From assembly GCA_016714125.1 (NCBI GenBank), contig JADJNX010000020.1:1-64000 (forward strand): a stretch of DNA of 64,000 nucleotides. The letters run 5' to 3'. Positions 1 through 9,114 of the stretch are shown here, piece by piece (position 1 is the first letter of the stretch; each line of letters begins with the position of its first letter). Below the pieces are notes generated by a model. That model had not been told where the DNA came from and did not search any database. It was given only the letters and a program-made list of their open reading frames with translations. Position numbers and translations under genes: made by a program. The stretch comes from Ignavibacteriales bacterium (GTDB lineage: Bacteria > Bacteroidota > Ignavibacteria > Ignavibacteriales > Ignavibacteriaceae).

Positions 1-21
1 TATACCTAATACCTAATACCT
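1..21. repeat. AGGTATT heptamer array (edge copy)
   Basis: Three tandem heptamers (TATACCT, AATACCT, AATACCT), which on the other strand read AGGTATA/AGGTATT, sit at the very start of the window. The same heptamer family recurs at 15985-16012, 16105-16132, 31724-31751, 48012-48039 and 52126-52153, where each array has four units and lies at or just after a stop codon. This copy may be cut by the window edge. Confidence 0.75.
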
Positions 22-39
22 TATCGGAACGATACTGGC

Positions 40-1300
40 TTATTCGCATACACAGACGATCAATTTGCATTACGGTTTTCTACCGTTGGCGGATATGGTG
101 TCTTCGCTCGGTGGCAGGGAGACAACAGGATCTCGCTGGCCGATTAAATTTTTGGATATGGTGGGCGACTGGTTTGGGGCATCACGGGGAATATGTGGAT
201 TTTGGCGAGACCGGCAGCAATACTGATCGAAACAAAAGGTTCTCCCCATTACAGGTGCTTATGTGAACCTTCAATCGGGCAGCACATTTGAGTATAGTGA
301 TGTGAAGGGTCTCCGTTTCGTTCAGTTGGAAGCGGGCAACATTTCGATTATTAAAGATTACCAGACCTGGGACACGGACAGTTTGGTCAGGTGATTCTGT
401 CAAAAAGGCGCCATCGTTCACACAGATCACGTTTCATGCTAATCCTGCAAGCTGGTTCAGGTTTAACTATTTTCAGGGGTGGGTAAATTCCCTGATATAT
501 GATTCATCCGCAGCGTTTTGGAGTCATACAGAGAGTGTTAGTCCAATGTATCATCCCCCTATAAAGACAAATTCGTAGTTGCAAATCTGGCTACTTTTAG
601 TGTGATGGATGAGCTTGATCTCTCGATAGGAACGCATTTGTTTACGGTCCAACGTTTTGAAAACCCTCATTCCTTTCCTCTATTAACAAGGTGATGGATC
701 ACAATACGGGTAGAATTAGAGGAGACGACGGGAACGGAATGATTTTTTCCGATTTGAACGTGCGCTTCCCAAAAGATTATCTTTTCTACGGTTCCACTTT
801 TATATAGATGTGATCAACTTGCGCGATCTTCTCAACGGCAGGTTCGATAATCAGTGGCTCGCCTTTCACAGTTGGTGCCAAACGGTTTAATCTTTTATTC
901 CAAATCTTGATGTGTCGACGAATATTCCCGCGTGAATCCACGGAACTACGAGAACCGGAACGACCTCGGCAAGCCAAACATCTCGGCTATCAGTGGGGCC
1001 ACTGGATTGGACAAAATGCCGACCAGCTCCGGTTTTCAGATGAATTATAAACATATCAGGGGGTCTGCGTCACTTCGCCTATCTCGAAATGGGTAAGAAA
1101 GGTGTTGAAGGCGACATCGCTATTGCCTACAACAAAAAAAAATACGGCATCGTGGAGTTCCTGCAAGTCCACCTGTGAAAGATTCTTTGGTCTCGACACC
1201 CTGGGAACCCTCACGAAGTTAAAGCTGCGAGGCTACTACATGAGCTTCGATGATCCAGAGAAGACCCCGTGAGAACACCTACCTATCTTAGGGGAACGCA
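40..1300 (+). pseudogene. Capsule assembly Wzi-family outer-membrane protein, heavily frameshifted remnant
   Basis: No long open frame survives, but reading through the three forward frames gives a chain of segments resembling Wzi-type capsule assembly outer-membrane beta-barrels. These include a segment with FHANPASWFRFNYFQGWVNS (around 440-500), one with DELDLSIGTHLFTVQRFENP (around 610-670), and one with GHWIGQNADQLRFQMNYKHI (around 990-1060). Wzi proteins bind or organise surface polysaccharide at the outer membrane. At least six frame changes are needed to connect the pieces. Either the gene is decayed or the sequence at this edge is poor; genes up to 6 kb show the same problem. The 5' end may lie upstream of the window. 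The family call rests on remembered motifs and is moderate. Confidence 0.5.
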
Positions 1301-1344
1301 GCATTCATTTGGGCTTATCGCGATATGGGTCTGGAGAAGTCACG

Positions 1345-1430
1345 AATACAGAGTCACAGAGTCACGGAGAAGTCACTGAAGCCACAGAGTCACGAGTGAA
1401 GTCCAGAGTCACGGAGAAAGCCACTAACGA
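1345..1430. repeat. GTCACAGAGTCACGGAG low-complexity repeat
   Basis: A run of imperfect copies of CAGAGTCACGGAGAAGTCAC-like units (AGTCAC occurs repeatedly) lies just after the Wzi-like remnant. It makes a biased reading frame rich in S, T and E, which I take as non-coding. Similar 'cacagag' filler is common between genes in this group of bacteria, but no function is known to me. Confidence 0.6.
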
Positions 1431-1459
1431 GCAAAATACTGGAAGTTGGGCTCATGATG

Positions 1460-1619
1460 TCATTTTACAGATAGTGTTTGGCAGAAGGCCAGACTGTTGT
1501 TTAAGGAGTTGTATGAAGAGGAAACAGCAAGAACTTACGAGACTAATCCAGGCCGATCCAAAAATGGGGGTTCGGGAACAAAGAAAGAGCCATTTATATT
1601 GCCCCTTATAGTGGAATAG
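1460..1619 (+). pseudogene. Unrecognised coding fragment
   Basis: One forward frame ending with TAG at 1617-1619 reads as a plausible protein tail containing WQKARLLFKELYEEETARTY and a C-terminal KKEPFILPLIVE. It has no start and no matching upstream part. I do not recognise the family. It may be the end of the disrupted gene before it or a separate remnant. Downstream, 1620-1690 holds nothing I can identify. Confidence 0.25.
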
Positions 1620-2391
1620 CTTATTTTCTGCGAGTTATGGGTTCTTAAGAAGTTACAAATATCGAACAGCAAAATACCGCAAAGAAACCGCTAAAGCCCC
1701 ACTTGGCCCGGGAAGGGAGAAGAAACTCGGGAGGAAAACCAAAAGTCACTCTGTGACTTTCTTAATGCGTCCACTTCTTTCTTTTTGCCTTTGAGGAAGT
1801 GGTCGGCTTCTTCGAGGAGGACAAGGCGGAAGTGAAGTTTTTGTTCTAATAGTTTCTCTGCTATTTTGATTGCCTGGAGCGGGGAGACGGTTTCGTCTCT
1901 TGTGCCGTGGATGATGAGATATTTGCAGTCTTTTGGGAGTTCATCGGCGAAGTGAATTGCTGACCGTTTTTCATATACTCTAATTCCTTCGATTTGCACG
2001 AGTTGTTGAAGTGTCGCCTGAATGCGCGGGACATTTAAACAACATTCGGCTACATCTGTTATTCCACCTGAAATTATTGCGGCTTTTACATCATGTCTTT
2101 TTCTGAGGGCAAGGTAGGTCATCATTCCGCCGCGGCTCCAACCTTCCATTGCCCAGCGGGAAGTGTCTGGCGAATGGATTTCTTTTGCGATTTCCATCAG
2201 GTTCAGGATATCATCCACATCACTTTCCACCAAATTCATCGTGCAGTTCATCATTAAAAGATGCTCGATACATCGAAGCAAACACCACAAATCCCCATGA
2301 TGCAAGTTGTCCAAACATCCCTCTTGCGGTGAATTTATCAATCGCCCCGCGTTCTTTTGATCCTCCGCGGTTCCAGATTATGCAGGGGGCC

Positions 2392-2433
2392 CCGACCTCA
2401 CCCCCGACCCCTCTCCTATAAGGAGAGGGGAGG
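2392..2433. repeat. GAGAGGGG palindromic repeat, copy 1
   Basis: The element consists of TGAGGTC-like tail sequence (here CCGACCTCA), a CCCCCGA linker and the hairpin CCCCTCTCCTATAAGGAGAG. It lies inside the broken hydrolase gene and would be translated as PSPYRRGVGGEV on the minus strand. Related copies are at 2551, 3381, 3879 and 5355. Confidence 0.8.
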
Positions 2434-2550
2434 TTCTTGTAAGAAGTTTGGTTAGATGGCAAAGAGTTTTTTATATCCCCATTGAGAACAGGTGAAGAAG
2501 TGTGCTGGGTACTAAAGAAGTCAAGGGTTCTTGATCAGTCAATTCGTTAT

Positions 2551-2592
2551 CCTTCCCTCTCCTTTTAGGAGAGGGGTTAGCGAGGTCGTGAC
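2551..2592. repeat. GAGAGGGG palindromic repeat, copy 2
   Basis: CCCTCTCCTTTTAGGAGAGG hairpin followed by GGTTAGCGAGGTCGTGA, the opposite orientation to copy 1. It sits between the N-terminal and middle parts of the broken hydrolase and reads NPSPKRRGKD on the minus strand. Confidence 0.8.
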
Positions 2593-2789
2593 CGCGCGGG
2601 GGGGATTTCTTCGGATATGCTATATCCCCCTGCACTTCATATCCATCGGACATATAAACAATGGCCTCTACGAAGGTGTCATCGATGGCGGCGGATCCCC
2701 AGCCGGAGCGGAGCATTTGCAACTGCTTTTCGGGAAGGACTATTATCTCACGATGGATTATATTTGGGTTCATAAAATTTGGTTTTGAG

Positions 2790-3366
2790 TTGAAAAAACA
2801 AAATAACAAGAGCAAAAATGTAACTAATTCTCAGCAAAAAGTTGTGCGAGGGAATATTTTCATAAAAATTGGGATTGCTGTGCTGATTGTGGCGGTGGTG
2901 GTCGTGTTTGTGGTTCCCGGATTGACGGATAGAAGTTATAAAAATGAGACAAATGAACCTGGAGGAGGTTATGTTTACAAAAGAGGAAATGTTGCCATTT
3001 TGGATTCACTTGGAAAAGAGAGAGTGAAGATTGATGCCGAGTTCGCTGATACCGAATATGACCGGCAGCGCGGATTGATGTTCCGTAAAACGATGCAAGA
3101 GGGACAGGGGATGTTATTCATTTTTCCCGTTGAGGAGATGCAGTCATTCTGGATGAGGAATACCTATATTCCACTTGATATCCTTTTCATCGATGCAAAT
3201 AAAAAAATTGTCACTATTCATAAAAACACCAAAACTTTGAGCGATCAGAGTTATCCGAGTACTGCTCCTTCGAAGATGTTCTTGAAGTGGTTAGTGGGTT
3301 TTGTGGAAACATGGTGTTGAAGTTGGGGATGTTGTTGCGGAATTAACCGCGAAGGCCGACAATTAA
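2790..3366 (+). CDS. DUF192 family membrane-anchored protein (frameshifted near the C-terminus)
   Basis: Begins at a TTG (2790) or nearby, with one N-terminal transmembrane helix (IGIAVLIVAVVVVFVVPGL) and a DUF192 domain outside the membrane. The domain shows RGLMFRKTM, GMLFIFP, FWMRNTYIPLDILFID and SYPS, all typical of the family. The open frame runs out at 3320. In the other frames the usual family ending appears as DVLEVVSGFVE followed by HGVEVGDVVAELTAKADN, ending at TAA 3364-3366. The frame changes are near 3274 (a lost G) and 3295 (T and A runs). The function of DUF192 proteins is not settled. The 5' end overlaps the broken hydrolase region on the other strand. Confidence 0.65.
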
Positions 3367-3380
3367 TTGCAGCGAGAGGG

Positions 3381-3417
3381 ACCTCCCTGACCCCTTTCCT
3401 AGAAGGAGAGGGAGGGA
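3381..3417. repeat. GAGAGGGG palindromic repeat, copy 3
   Basis: ACCTCCCTGACCCCTTTCCT followed by AGAAGGAGAGGGAGGGA, a diverged hairpin of the same family. It lies between the DUF192 gene and the DUF559 remnant. Confidence 0.7.
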
Positions 3418-3439
3418 AGAAAATTAAGAATTTTATTTT

Positions 3440-3834
3440 ATGAAAGGTACCCCAAAGATTTATACTGAGAGGCCACTTCACGGCAAGAGAGCTCTCGAAA
3501 GAAAGCTACTGAATCGGAAGAAATTTTTGGGAACTCAGAGATAAAAAGATCGTTGGTACCAAGTTTTACAGACAACGACCTGTTTATTATTCAGTTAATG
3601 ATAAAGTTTTCTTTTTTATAGTGGATTTTTGTGCCGATGGGTTAAAACTGATCATTGAGGCTGATGGGGATATCACGATGAAATTGAAGAAAAGATCATT
3701 TCCGTGATAATATTTTAGAAGGGATGGGATATAAATTACTTCATTTTACAAATCATCAAATACTAAAAAGAAGTGAATTTGTTATCTTGACCATAAAAAC
3801 TACAATAAAAGGATTTAAAAGTCAAAAAGTTTAA
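3440..3834 (+). pseudogene. DUF559 endonuclease-like protein, frameshifted
   Basis: Reading across at least three frame changes gives a DUF559 (very-short-patch-repair-like nuclease fold) protein. An N-terminal helix has RKKATESEEIFWELRDKKIV, followed by GTKFYRQRPV, the core IVDFCADGLKLIIEADGD then (I)HDE, and a final GMGYKLLHFTNHQILKRSEF. The D of VDF and the E/D of IIEADGD are the usual metal-binding positions. The function of DUF559 proteins is poorly defined. Start taken at ATG 3440, stop TAA 3832-3834. Breaks fall in A and C/G runs, as elsewhere in this edge region. Confidence 0.6.
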
Positions 3835-3878
3835 AAACGAAACAAATCCCTCCTGGGACTTTTCATTTCTGAAATTCT

Positions 3879-3919
3879 CCTTCCCCTCTCCTTCTAGGAG
3901 AGGGTCAGGGTGAGGTCCG
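3879..3919. repeat. GAGAGGGG palindromic repeat, copy 4
   Basis: CCCCTCTCCTTCTAGGAGAG hairpin followed by GGTCAGGGTGAGGTCCG. This is the most complete intergenic copy. It lies about 90 bases upstream of the TraB/GumN gene. Confidence 0.8.
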
Positions 3920-3957
3920 AAATAAGGTCTCAAGTGCCCTGAAATTTAACCAAAACT

Positions 3958-3989
3958 TCTTTGCGTTCTTGGCGCTCTTCGCGGTTTTA
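3958..3989. repeat. TTTGCGTTC...TTCGCGGTTT interspersed repeat, copy 1
   Basis: TCTTTGCGTTCTTGGCGCTC followed by TTCGCGGTTTTA matches two intergenic copies at 63228-63258 and 63268-63298. Here it is read in frame as the hydrophobic FFAFLALFAVLL just before the lipobox of the TraB/GumN gene. Confidence 0.6.
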
Positions 3990-4806
3990 CTTACAACCGG
4001 TTGCCGGCCACAAGTACCTTCGAATGACATTCTCCACACAGTTGAAAAAACGGGAGTACTTTTTTACATTCTGGGGAGTATGCATTTGGGGAAGGGGTTT
4101 GTGTTGTCGGAAGAGGTTAAGGGGATAATAGAGTCTGTGGATGAGGTGTATTATGAGATTGACATGAAGGAGATGATAGATCCGGCGAATGCTCAGAAGT
4201 TGATGCCATTGATGATGTTACCGGATGGGAAGACTCTTGAGGATTTATATCCGATTGAGAAGATTGCGGTTTTGAGGCAAAAGTTTAATAAAGCGGGGGT
4301 GCCCTGGATGATTGTGGAGAAACAGAAACCATTGTTTGGTGCGATGACTGCTATTGCAATGGCGGGGATGAAACAAGGGATGCAAGCAGATAAAGGGACG
4401 GAAAATCTGGTATATGATTATGCCAAAAAGTTTGATAAACCTTCGGCCGGATTTGAGACGATGGAATTTCAAATGTCGTTGTTCGATAGCGTCAGTTATG
4501 ATATGCAGTATGAGATAGCCGTTTCTACTCTGGATCAGTTGGATTCATTAAAGGGGGACCTTTCGGAGCTGTTGGCTGCGTTTCAGTCGGGGGATCCAAA
4601 CGAACTTGAAAAGTTTCTGAAAGAGGATTTTGGAGATGGTGATGCACTTTTTGCCAGGGTATTTCTGATCAACAGGAACAGGGACTGGGCTAAAGAAGAT
4701 TGAAGAATTGTCAAAAAATAAAAAGAAATATTTGGTTGTTGTTGGTGCCGGGCATCTTGTCGGCGAAGGGAGCCTGTTGCAGTTTTTGAAGAATCAAAAG
4801 CACTAA
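3969..4806 (+). CDS. TraB/GumN family lipoprotein
   Basis: Secreted lipoprotein of the TraB/PrgY/GumN family, a putative metal-dependent peptidase fold whose substrates are unknown. The N-terminus is hydrophobic with a lipobox LTTGC. The body has GSMHLGKG (family GxxH motif), VYYEID and a KFDKPSAGFETMEFQM segment. The first frame ends at 4703. Shortening the GGG at 4686-4688 to GG joins it to the second signature, WLKKIEELSKNKKKYLVVVG followed by AGHLVGEGSLLQFLK, ending at TAA 4804-4806. No ATG precedes the signal peptide, so the TTG at 3969 is provisional. The signal peptide is encoded by an interspersed repeat. wecB begins directly after the stop. Confidence 0.75.
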
Positions 4807-5877
4807 ATGAAGAAGATATTACTTGTTGTTGGAGCGAGGCCAAACTTCATGAAGGTGGCGCCGGTATATAAAGAGTTTAAAACATCCAAAGAAGATTGAT
4901 GTGCGGTTGTGCCATACGGGGCAGCATTATGATGTGAAAATGTCGGATGTATTTTTCAGCAGTTGGGGATTCCCGAACCTGATTATTATCTGGGAGTTGG
5001 AAGTGCTTCCCATGCGATTCAAACGGCAAATATTATGATCGGGTTTGAAAAGGTTTGTCTCGAAATGGAGCCTGATGTTGTGTTGGTTGCGGGGGATGTA
5101 AATTCTACCATTGCATGTGGACTTGTAGCAGTAAAACTTGGCATCAAATTGGGGCACATCGAAGCCGGGTTAAGAAGTTATGACCGCACGATGCCTGAAG
5201 AGATCAATCGACTATTGACAGATGCAATTTCAGATTATCTCTTTGTTACCGAAAAAAGTGGGCTCGAAAGTCTTAAAAAAGAGGGTGTACCCGATGAAAA
5301 GGTGATTTTTACCGGGAATTGTATGATTGACACATTAGCAAGTTTACTGCCAAGCCTTCCCCCCTCGCCTTTTAGGAGAGGGGACGGGGGTGAGGTCGGA
5401 GTTGAAGAGGGGAAATACATCCTTCTCACTTTCCACCGTCCCGCAAATGTCGATACAAAAGGATTTTTTGTCAGTCTGAAAGAATTTGTTGAGCGATATG
5501 GGACCGATAACAAGATTGTGTTCCCGATCCATCCCCGCACAAAATCGAACATGGAGAAATTTGGTATTTCGATTGATAATGCAAATCTGATTTTAACAGA
5601 GCCTTTGGGGTATCTTGAGTTTCTTCACATGATGCGGTATGCAAAAGTGGTGGTTACCGATAGTGGTGGTGTTCAGGAAGAGACAACCTGGCTTGGGGTT
5701 CCGTGTATAACCGTTCGCGACAATACCGAAAGACCTATCACTGTGGAAGTGGGTACAAACATCCTTGCAGGTACCGATTTTAAAAATGTGTTTTCGGCTT
5801 TGGATGACTTGATGGCAGGTAAGATAAAAAAGGGAGAATCCCTGATCTTTGGGATGGAAAAGCTGCTTCAAGAGTAG
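4807..5877 (+). CDS. wecB: UDP-N-acetylglucosamine 2-epimerase (non-hydrolysing)
   Basis: Interconverts UDP-GlcNAc and UDP-ManNAc for surface polysaccharide synthesis in the cytoplasm. The N-terminus MKKILLVVGARPNFMKVAPV is classical. Later landmarks are GDVNSTIACGLVAVKLG, HIEAGLRSYDRTMPEEINR, the GN(C)MIDTL loop, TFHRPANVD and DSGGVQEETTWLGVPC. The frame is broken near 4881 (an A run) and near 4953 (TTTTT where T6 restores the frame), both likely sequence errors. Start ATG 4807 abuts the preceding stop. Residues read from 5345-5400 (LPSLPPSPFRRGDGGEVG) are an in-frame copy of the GAGAGGGG palindromic repeat, inserted in a surface loop just before the TFHRPANVD motif. Confidence 0.9.
5355..5399. 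repeat. GAGAGGGG palindromic repeat, copy 5, inside wecB
   Basis: CCTTCCCCCCTCGCCTTTTA then GGAGAGGGGACGGGGGTGAG and GTCGG. It is translated in frame within wecB, adding about 15 residues (PPSPFRRGDGGEV), and the rest of the reading frame is preserved. Confidence 0.85.
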
Positions 5878-5888
5878 TAGAAGTATTT

Positions 5889-6452
5889 TTATAACGGAAA
5901 TCCCGGATGTTCCATTACTCTTTGTGCCTGAAGGAGATGCCGTTTTTCGTGATAGGTGAGGATTAGCAGCACTTCGCCAAGTGAAAATTTCATAAGGGAT
6001 GTAACGGGAGATGAAATCTTGTTGGCGTTTAGATCGAGTTCGCGACTGTTTTCCACAAGTTCAGTGAGTTTGTTGTGTGCAGAGAGGAAATCTTCGAATA
6101 CCCGACGGGTAAGATTCCCGTGAGCCGGTGCAAAGGAGGATGGATTTGGCATTTTAACTGCCGAATCGGGGTGCATTGTTTTCAGGAAGATTCCGCCCGT
6201 TAGTGAGGTGTGGAACATAACTTGTCCCGATGATTTTTTTGGGCCTGCCATCACCCGCTCTATTTCTTTTCCGTAAGCTCTAAAGCTTACAGCGATATGG
6301 TCGAGGCATTCGGCGATGCTCCACTTCTTTTTCTCAGGTTTCCAGTTGATCTGGGTTTCGCTCAAACCTGTAAAATTATCATTCACAATTTTAATCGATT
6401 CGGTTAAAAGCTCGTGCAGGTCTTTAAATAAAATGTCAATTTGAGTATTCAT
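5889..6452 (-). CDS. DinB family protein
   Basis: A four-helix-bundle DinB/YfiT-like protein of about 187 residues. Start chosen at ATG 6450-6452 (MNTQIDILFK); the frame stays open upstream but that part has no start-like context. Family landmarks are a helix with WKPEKKKWSIAECLDHIAVS, whose His is a metal-site candidate, and the C-terminal YHEKRHLLQAQRVM, which supplies the other two His of the usual three-His metal site. Members act as metal-dependent enzymes on small thiols or have unknown roles, so no substrate can be assigned. It converges with wecB, with only 11 bases between stops. Confidence 0.8.
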   Translation of the reverse strand: MNTQIDILFKDLHELLTESIKIVNDNFTGLSETQINWKPEKKKWSIAECLDHIAVSFRAYGKEIERVMAGPKKSSGQVMFHTSLTGGIFLKTMHPDSAVKMPNPSSFAPAHGNLTRRVFEDFLSAHNKLTELVENSRELDLNANKISSPVTSLMKFSLGEVLLILTYHEKRHLLQAQRVMEHPGFPL

Positions 6453-6519
6453 TTTGCCGTTCCCGGGAAGTGAGAAAAACGCTAAATTGCCAAACAATAA
6501 CAATTAATTAAATAAGTTC

Positions 6520-9087
6520 ATGAAAAATATAAAAACTTTTGTTTTTTCCGCTATAATTCTTCTGCCTCTACTCTTAATAATGCAAGATTTGAGTCCAAGA
6601 TTCAAGAAAAGCTTTGACTTTCGACCTTCGGAGTGGTTCCACGGTCAAAGAGCTTACCCTTATGATGATTATTCACTCGAAAGTTACCACAAAGCAATTC
6701 TTGTTAAAGAGAGAATGGAAGTGTCGGGAGATGCGATTTCTTCAGCTGCCTGGGAGGCTGTGGGACCTTCTAACATCGGCGGCAGGATTACTGCACTGGT
6801 AATTGATCCCGCAGATACAAACACGATAGTTTTAGGTGCTGCGGCGGGTGGTATATTCAAAAGTACCAACGGCGGTGCCACCTGGATGCCAAAAACAGAT
6901 CAATGGAAATCACTTTCTATTGGTGCCCTGGCGATGGACAACAACAATCCAAATATTATCTATTGTGGAACCGGTGAAGCGAACATCAGTACCGATTCTT
7001 ATGCGGGATTTGGAATGTTGAAGTCAACTGACAAAGGGGATACCTGGTTTCCATCAGGACTTGAAAATTCAAGGCACATTGGTGAAATAAAGGTACATCC
7101 CTCCAATTCCAATCTGATTTTTGCAGCAGTAAGTGGCGGGCTTTACAGTAAAAGTCCTGATCGCGGAATTTACCGTTCAACGGATGCCGGGGCAACATGG
7201 GCTAAAGTTTTATATGTATCGGACTCCACTTCGGCAATCGATGTAGATGTTGATCCTGATGATGTCAATATAGTTTATGCTGCTATGTGGGAGAGACTTA
7301 GAAGTCCTTCATACAGAAAAGCAGCCGGCGCTTCCACAGCATTTTACAGATCCACTGATGGTGGAACAACATGGTCAAAAAATATTACGGGTCTGCCAAT
7401 AAACAACAACCGTTTGGGCAGAATCAGCATAGCTGTTGCACCATCAGATCCAAATATAGTTTATGCTCTTTACAAGTCTTCAACCAATGCGAATGGAAAT
7501 GACCATAATTTTTTTGGTTTCTATAAATCGACAGACAAGGGTGCAAGTTTCACCAAGATGCCTGATGGGAGTCTTCCCGGCGAGTTTTCATCTTTTGGTT
7601 GGTATTTTGGTCAGCTTGATGTATCACCAGCTGATCCAAACAAGGTATATCTTGGTGAGATCGATGTGCTCTATTCCTCGAATGGAGGTTCTTCATGGGA
7701 GAACATCACCAATTCTTACTCATCCTTGACATGGGATCAACAGCATCCTGATCATCACACACTTTGGATTAATCCATACAATACCAACAATATAATAGTT
7801 GGAAATGATGGTGGTGTATTCAAAACATGGCAGGGAAGAGACAACTGGTATAAACTGAAAGACCTGCCGATTTCACAGTTTTATGCGATGGAAGTTGATT
7901 ATCTAAATCCCGCCCGTGTACTTGGCGGAACGCAGGACAACGGAACCATCATGACCAGAAGTGGTGGTATCGACAACTGGGAAGAGATTTACGGTGGCGA
8001 CGGGTTCCATAGCAAAGTTGATCCTACAAATTCGCTAATAATTTACGCATGTTATCAAAATGGTGGTTTGGGTAGAAGTGATGACGGTGGAAACAGTTTT
8101 ATGGGAATAACATCCGGGCTCGATCTTGGTAGATCAAACTGGTCATCACCCTATATTCTTGATCCCGTCACTCCACAAACCGTCTATTTTGGAAGTTACA
8201 AATTACACAAATCGACAAACAAGGGTGACACATGGACGGCAATTAGTCCTGATCTTACAAAAGGAGCAAACGGTGTTCTTGGAACTATTACCGCAGTTTC
8301 AGTTGCACAGTCAGGAAACTCCCGTGTACTTGTTACGGGTGCCAATGATGGAACCGTTTATGTATCCACCGATTGGGGGGGCACCTGGAACAACAGAACC
8401 GGAACTCTTCCCAACAGAAATGTAACTGATGTTGTTCTTGATAAGGTACATCCCAATCAGATATTTGTTACACTAAGTGGTTACAACCGTGATCTCACGA
8501 ATCCACATGTTTTTATGTCAACTAATTTTGGAGAAAGTTGGAACGATATATCCGGAAATCTTCCTGATGTTCCTGTCAATTCCTTGATTATCGATCAGGA
8601 AAGGGATTCCGTTCTGTTTGTGGGAACCGATGTAGGTGTATTTTTTACAAAAAATCTTGGTGCAACCTGGTATGTTGCCGGAACAGGACTTCCCAATTCC
8701 CCGGTGTTTGATATAGTATATCATGCCCCAACTCAGATGCTCTATGCAGGTACACACGGGAGATCAATTTTTGCTCTGGATGTATCGATTCTTACAGGAA
8801 TCAATGACAATGAAACTACTCGACTGGATTTTCAGTTAAATGGTAACTACCCTAATCCATTTAATCCATCAACAAAGATAGAATTTGTTGTTGGAGTGAA
8901 GGGTGCTTACACATTAAGCGTATTCAAAACAAATGGCGAACTGGTGGCAAACCTGTTGAATGGCGAGTTTGAACCGGGGAAATATTCGGCACAATTTTCG
9001 GGGAATGGATATCCTTCAGGGATATATTATTACCGTTTGCAGGGGATGGGGAAAACTGCCACGGGGAAAATGGTCCTGCTAAAGTAG
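6520..9087 (+). CDS. Secreted BNR/sortilin-repeat protein with type IX sorting domain
   Basis: An 855-residue secreted protein. It has an N-terminal signal anchor (FVFSAIILLPLLLIMQDL), then a long series of beta-propeller BNR/VPS10-like repeats. The recurring phrase is a variant of STNGGATWMP, STDKGDTWFPS, STDGGTTWSK, STNKGDTWTA or STDWGGTWNN. The last ~80 residues form a type IX secretion sorting domain beginning NYPNPFNPSTKIEF and ending GKMVLLK. Such proteins cross the outer membrane through the T9SS and stay at or leave the surface. The repeats fold as propellers of the sialidase/sortilin superfamily, but I see no sialidase catalytic set, so the ligand is unknown. A start at ATG 6520 fits an A-rich upstream region. 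Confidence 0.88.
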   Translation: MKNIKTFVFSAIILLPLLLIMQDLSPRFKKSFDFRPSEWFHGQRAYPYDDYSLESYHKAILVKERMEVSGDAISSAAWEAVGPSNIGGRITALVIDPADTNTIVLGAAAGGIFKSTNGGATWMPKTDQWKSLSIGALAMDNNNPNIIYCGTGEANISTDSYAGFGMLKSTDKGDTWFPSGLENSRHIGEIKVHPSNSNLIFAAVSGGLYSKSPDRGIYRSTDAGATWAKVLYVSDSTSAIDVDVDPDDVNIVYAAMWERLRSPSYRKAAGASTAFYRSTDGGTTWSKNITGLPINNNRLGRISIAVAPSDPNIVYALYKSSTNANGNDHNFFGFYKSTDKGASFTKMPDGSLPGEFSSFGWYFGQLDVSPADPNKVYLGEIDVLYSSNGGSSWENITNSYSSLTWDQQHPDHHTLWINPYNTNNIIVGNDGGVFKTWQGRDNWYKLKDLPISQFYAMEVDYLNPARVLGGTQDNGTIMTRSGGIDNWEEIYGGDGFHSKVDPTNSLIIYACYQNGGLGRSDDGGNSFMGITSGLDLGRSNWSSPYILDPVTPQTVYFGSYKLHKSTNKGDTWTAISPDLTKGANGVLGTITAVSVAQSGNSRVLVTGANDGTVYVSTDWGGTWNNRTGTLPNRNVTDVVLDKVHPNQIFVTLSGYNRDLTNPHVFMSTNFGESWNDISGNLPDVPVNSLIIDQERDSVLFVGTDVGVFFTKNLGATWYVAGTGLPNSPVFDIVYHAPTQMLYAGTHGRSIFALDVSILTGINDNETTRLDFQLNGNYPNPFNPSTKIEFVVGVKGAYTLSVFKTNGELVANLLNGEFEPGKYSAQFSGNGYPSGIYYYRLQGMGKTATGKMVLLK

Positions 9088-9114
9088 GTTAAAAAAGCTT
9101 TAAGAAAGAAAAAA

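Larger units (their letters stand above)
1691..2775 (-). pseudogene. Alpha/beta hydrolase of the S9 (prolyl oligopeptidase) type, broken
   Basis: Three minus-strand pieces make one hydrolase. An N-terminal piece (about 2471-2775, starting MNPNIIHREI) has YMSDGYEVQGDIAYP. A middle piece (about 2220-2392) has APCIIWNRGGSKERGAIDKF. The C-terminal piece (1691-2235) carries the nucleophile elbow GWSRGG, the acid region HGTRDE and the catalytic His in EADHFLKGK. This is the order expected for a serine peptidase or esterase of the S9/dienelactone hydrolase group. The joins fall in frameshifts and at two copies of the GAGAGGGG palindromic repeat (2392-2433 and 2551-2592), which are translated in the current frames. 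Probably non-functional as written. Substrate unknown. Confidence 0.6.

Noticed and set aside
1309..1611. 100-residue forward frame over the AGAGTCAC repeat
   Set aside because: Composition is the repeat read out; a different frame near 1460-1619 looks more like protein.
6520..9087. Sialidase annotation for the BNR protein
   Set aside because: BNR/Asp-box repeats are present, but no sialidase Arg triad or Tyr/Glu pair could be identified.
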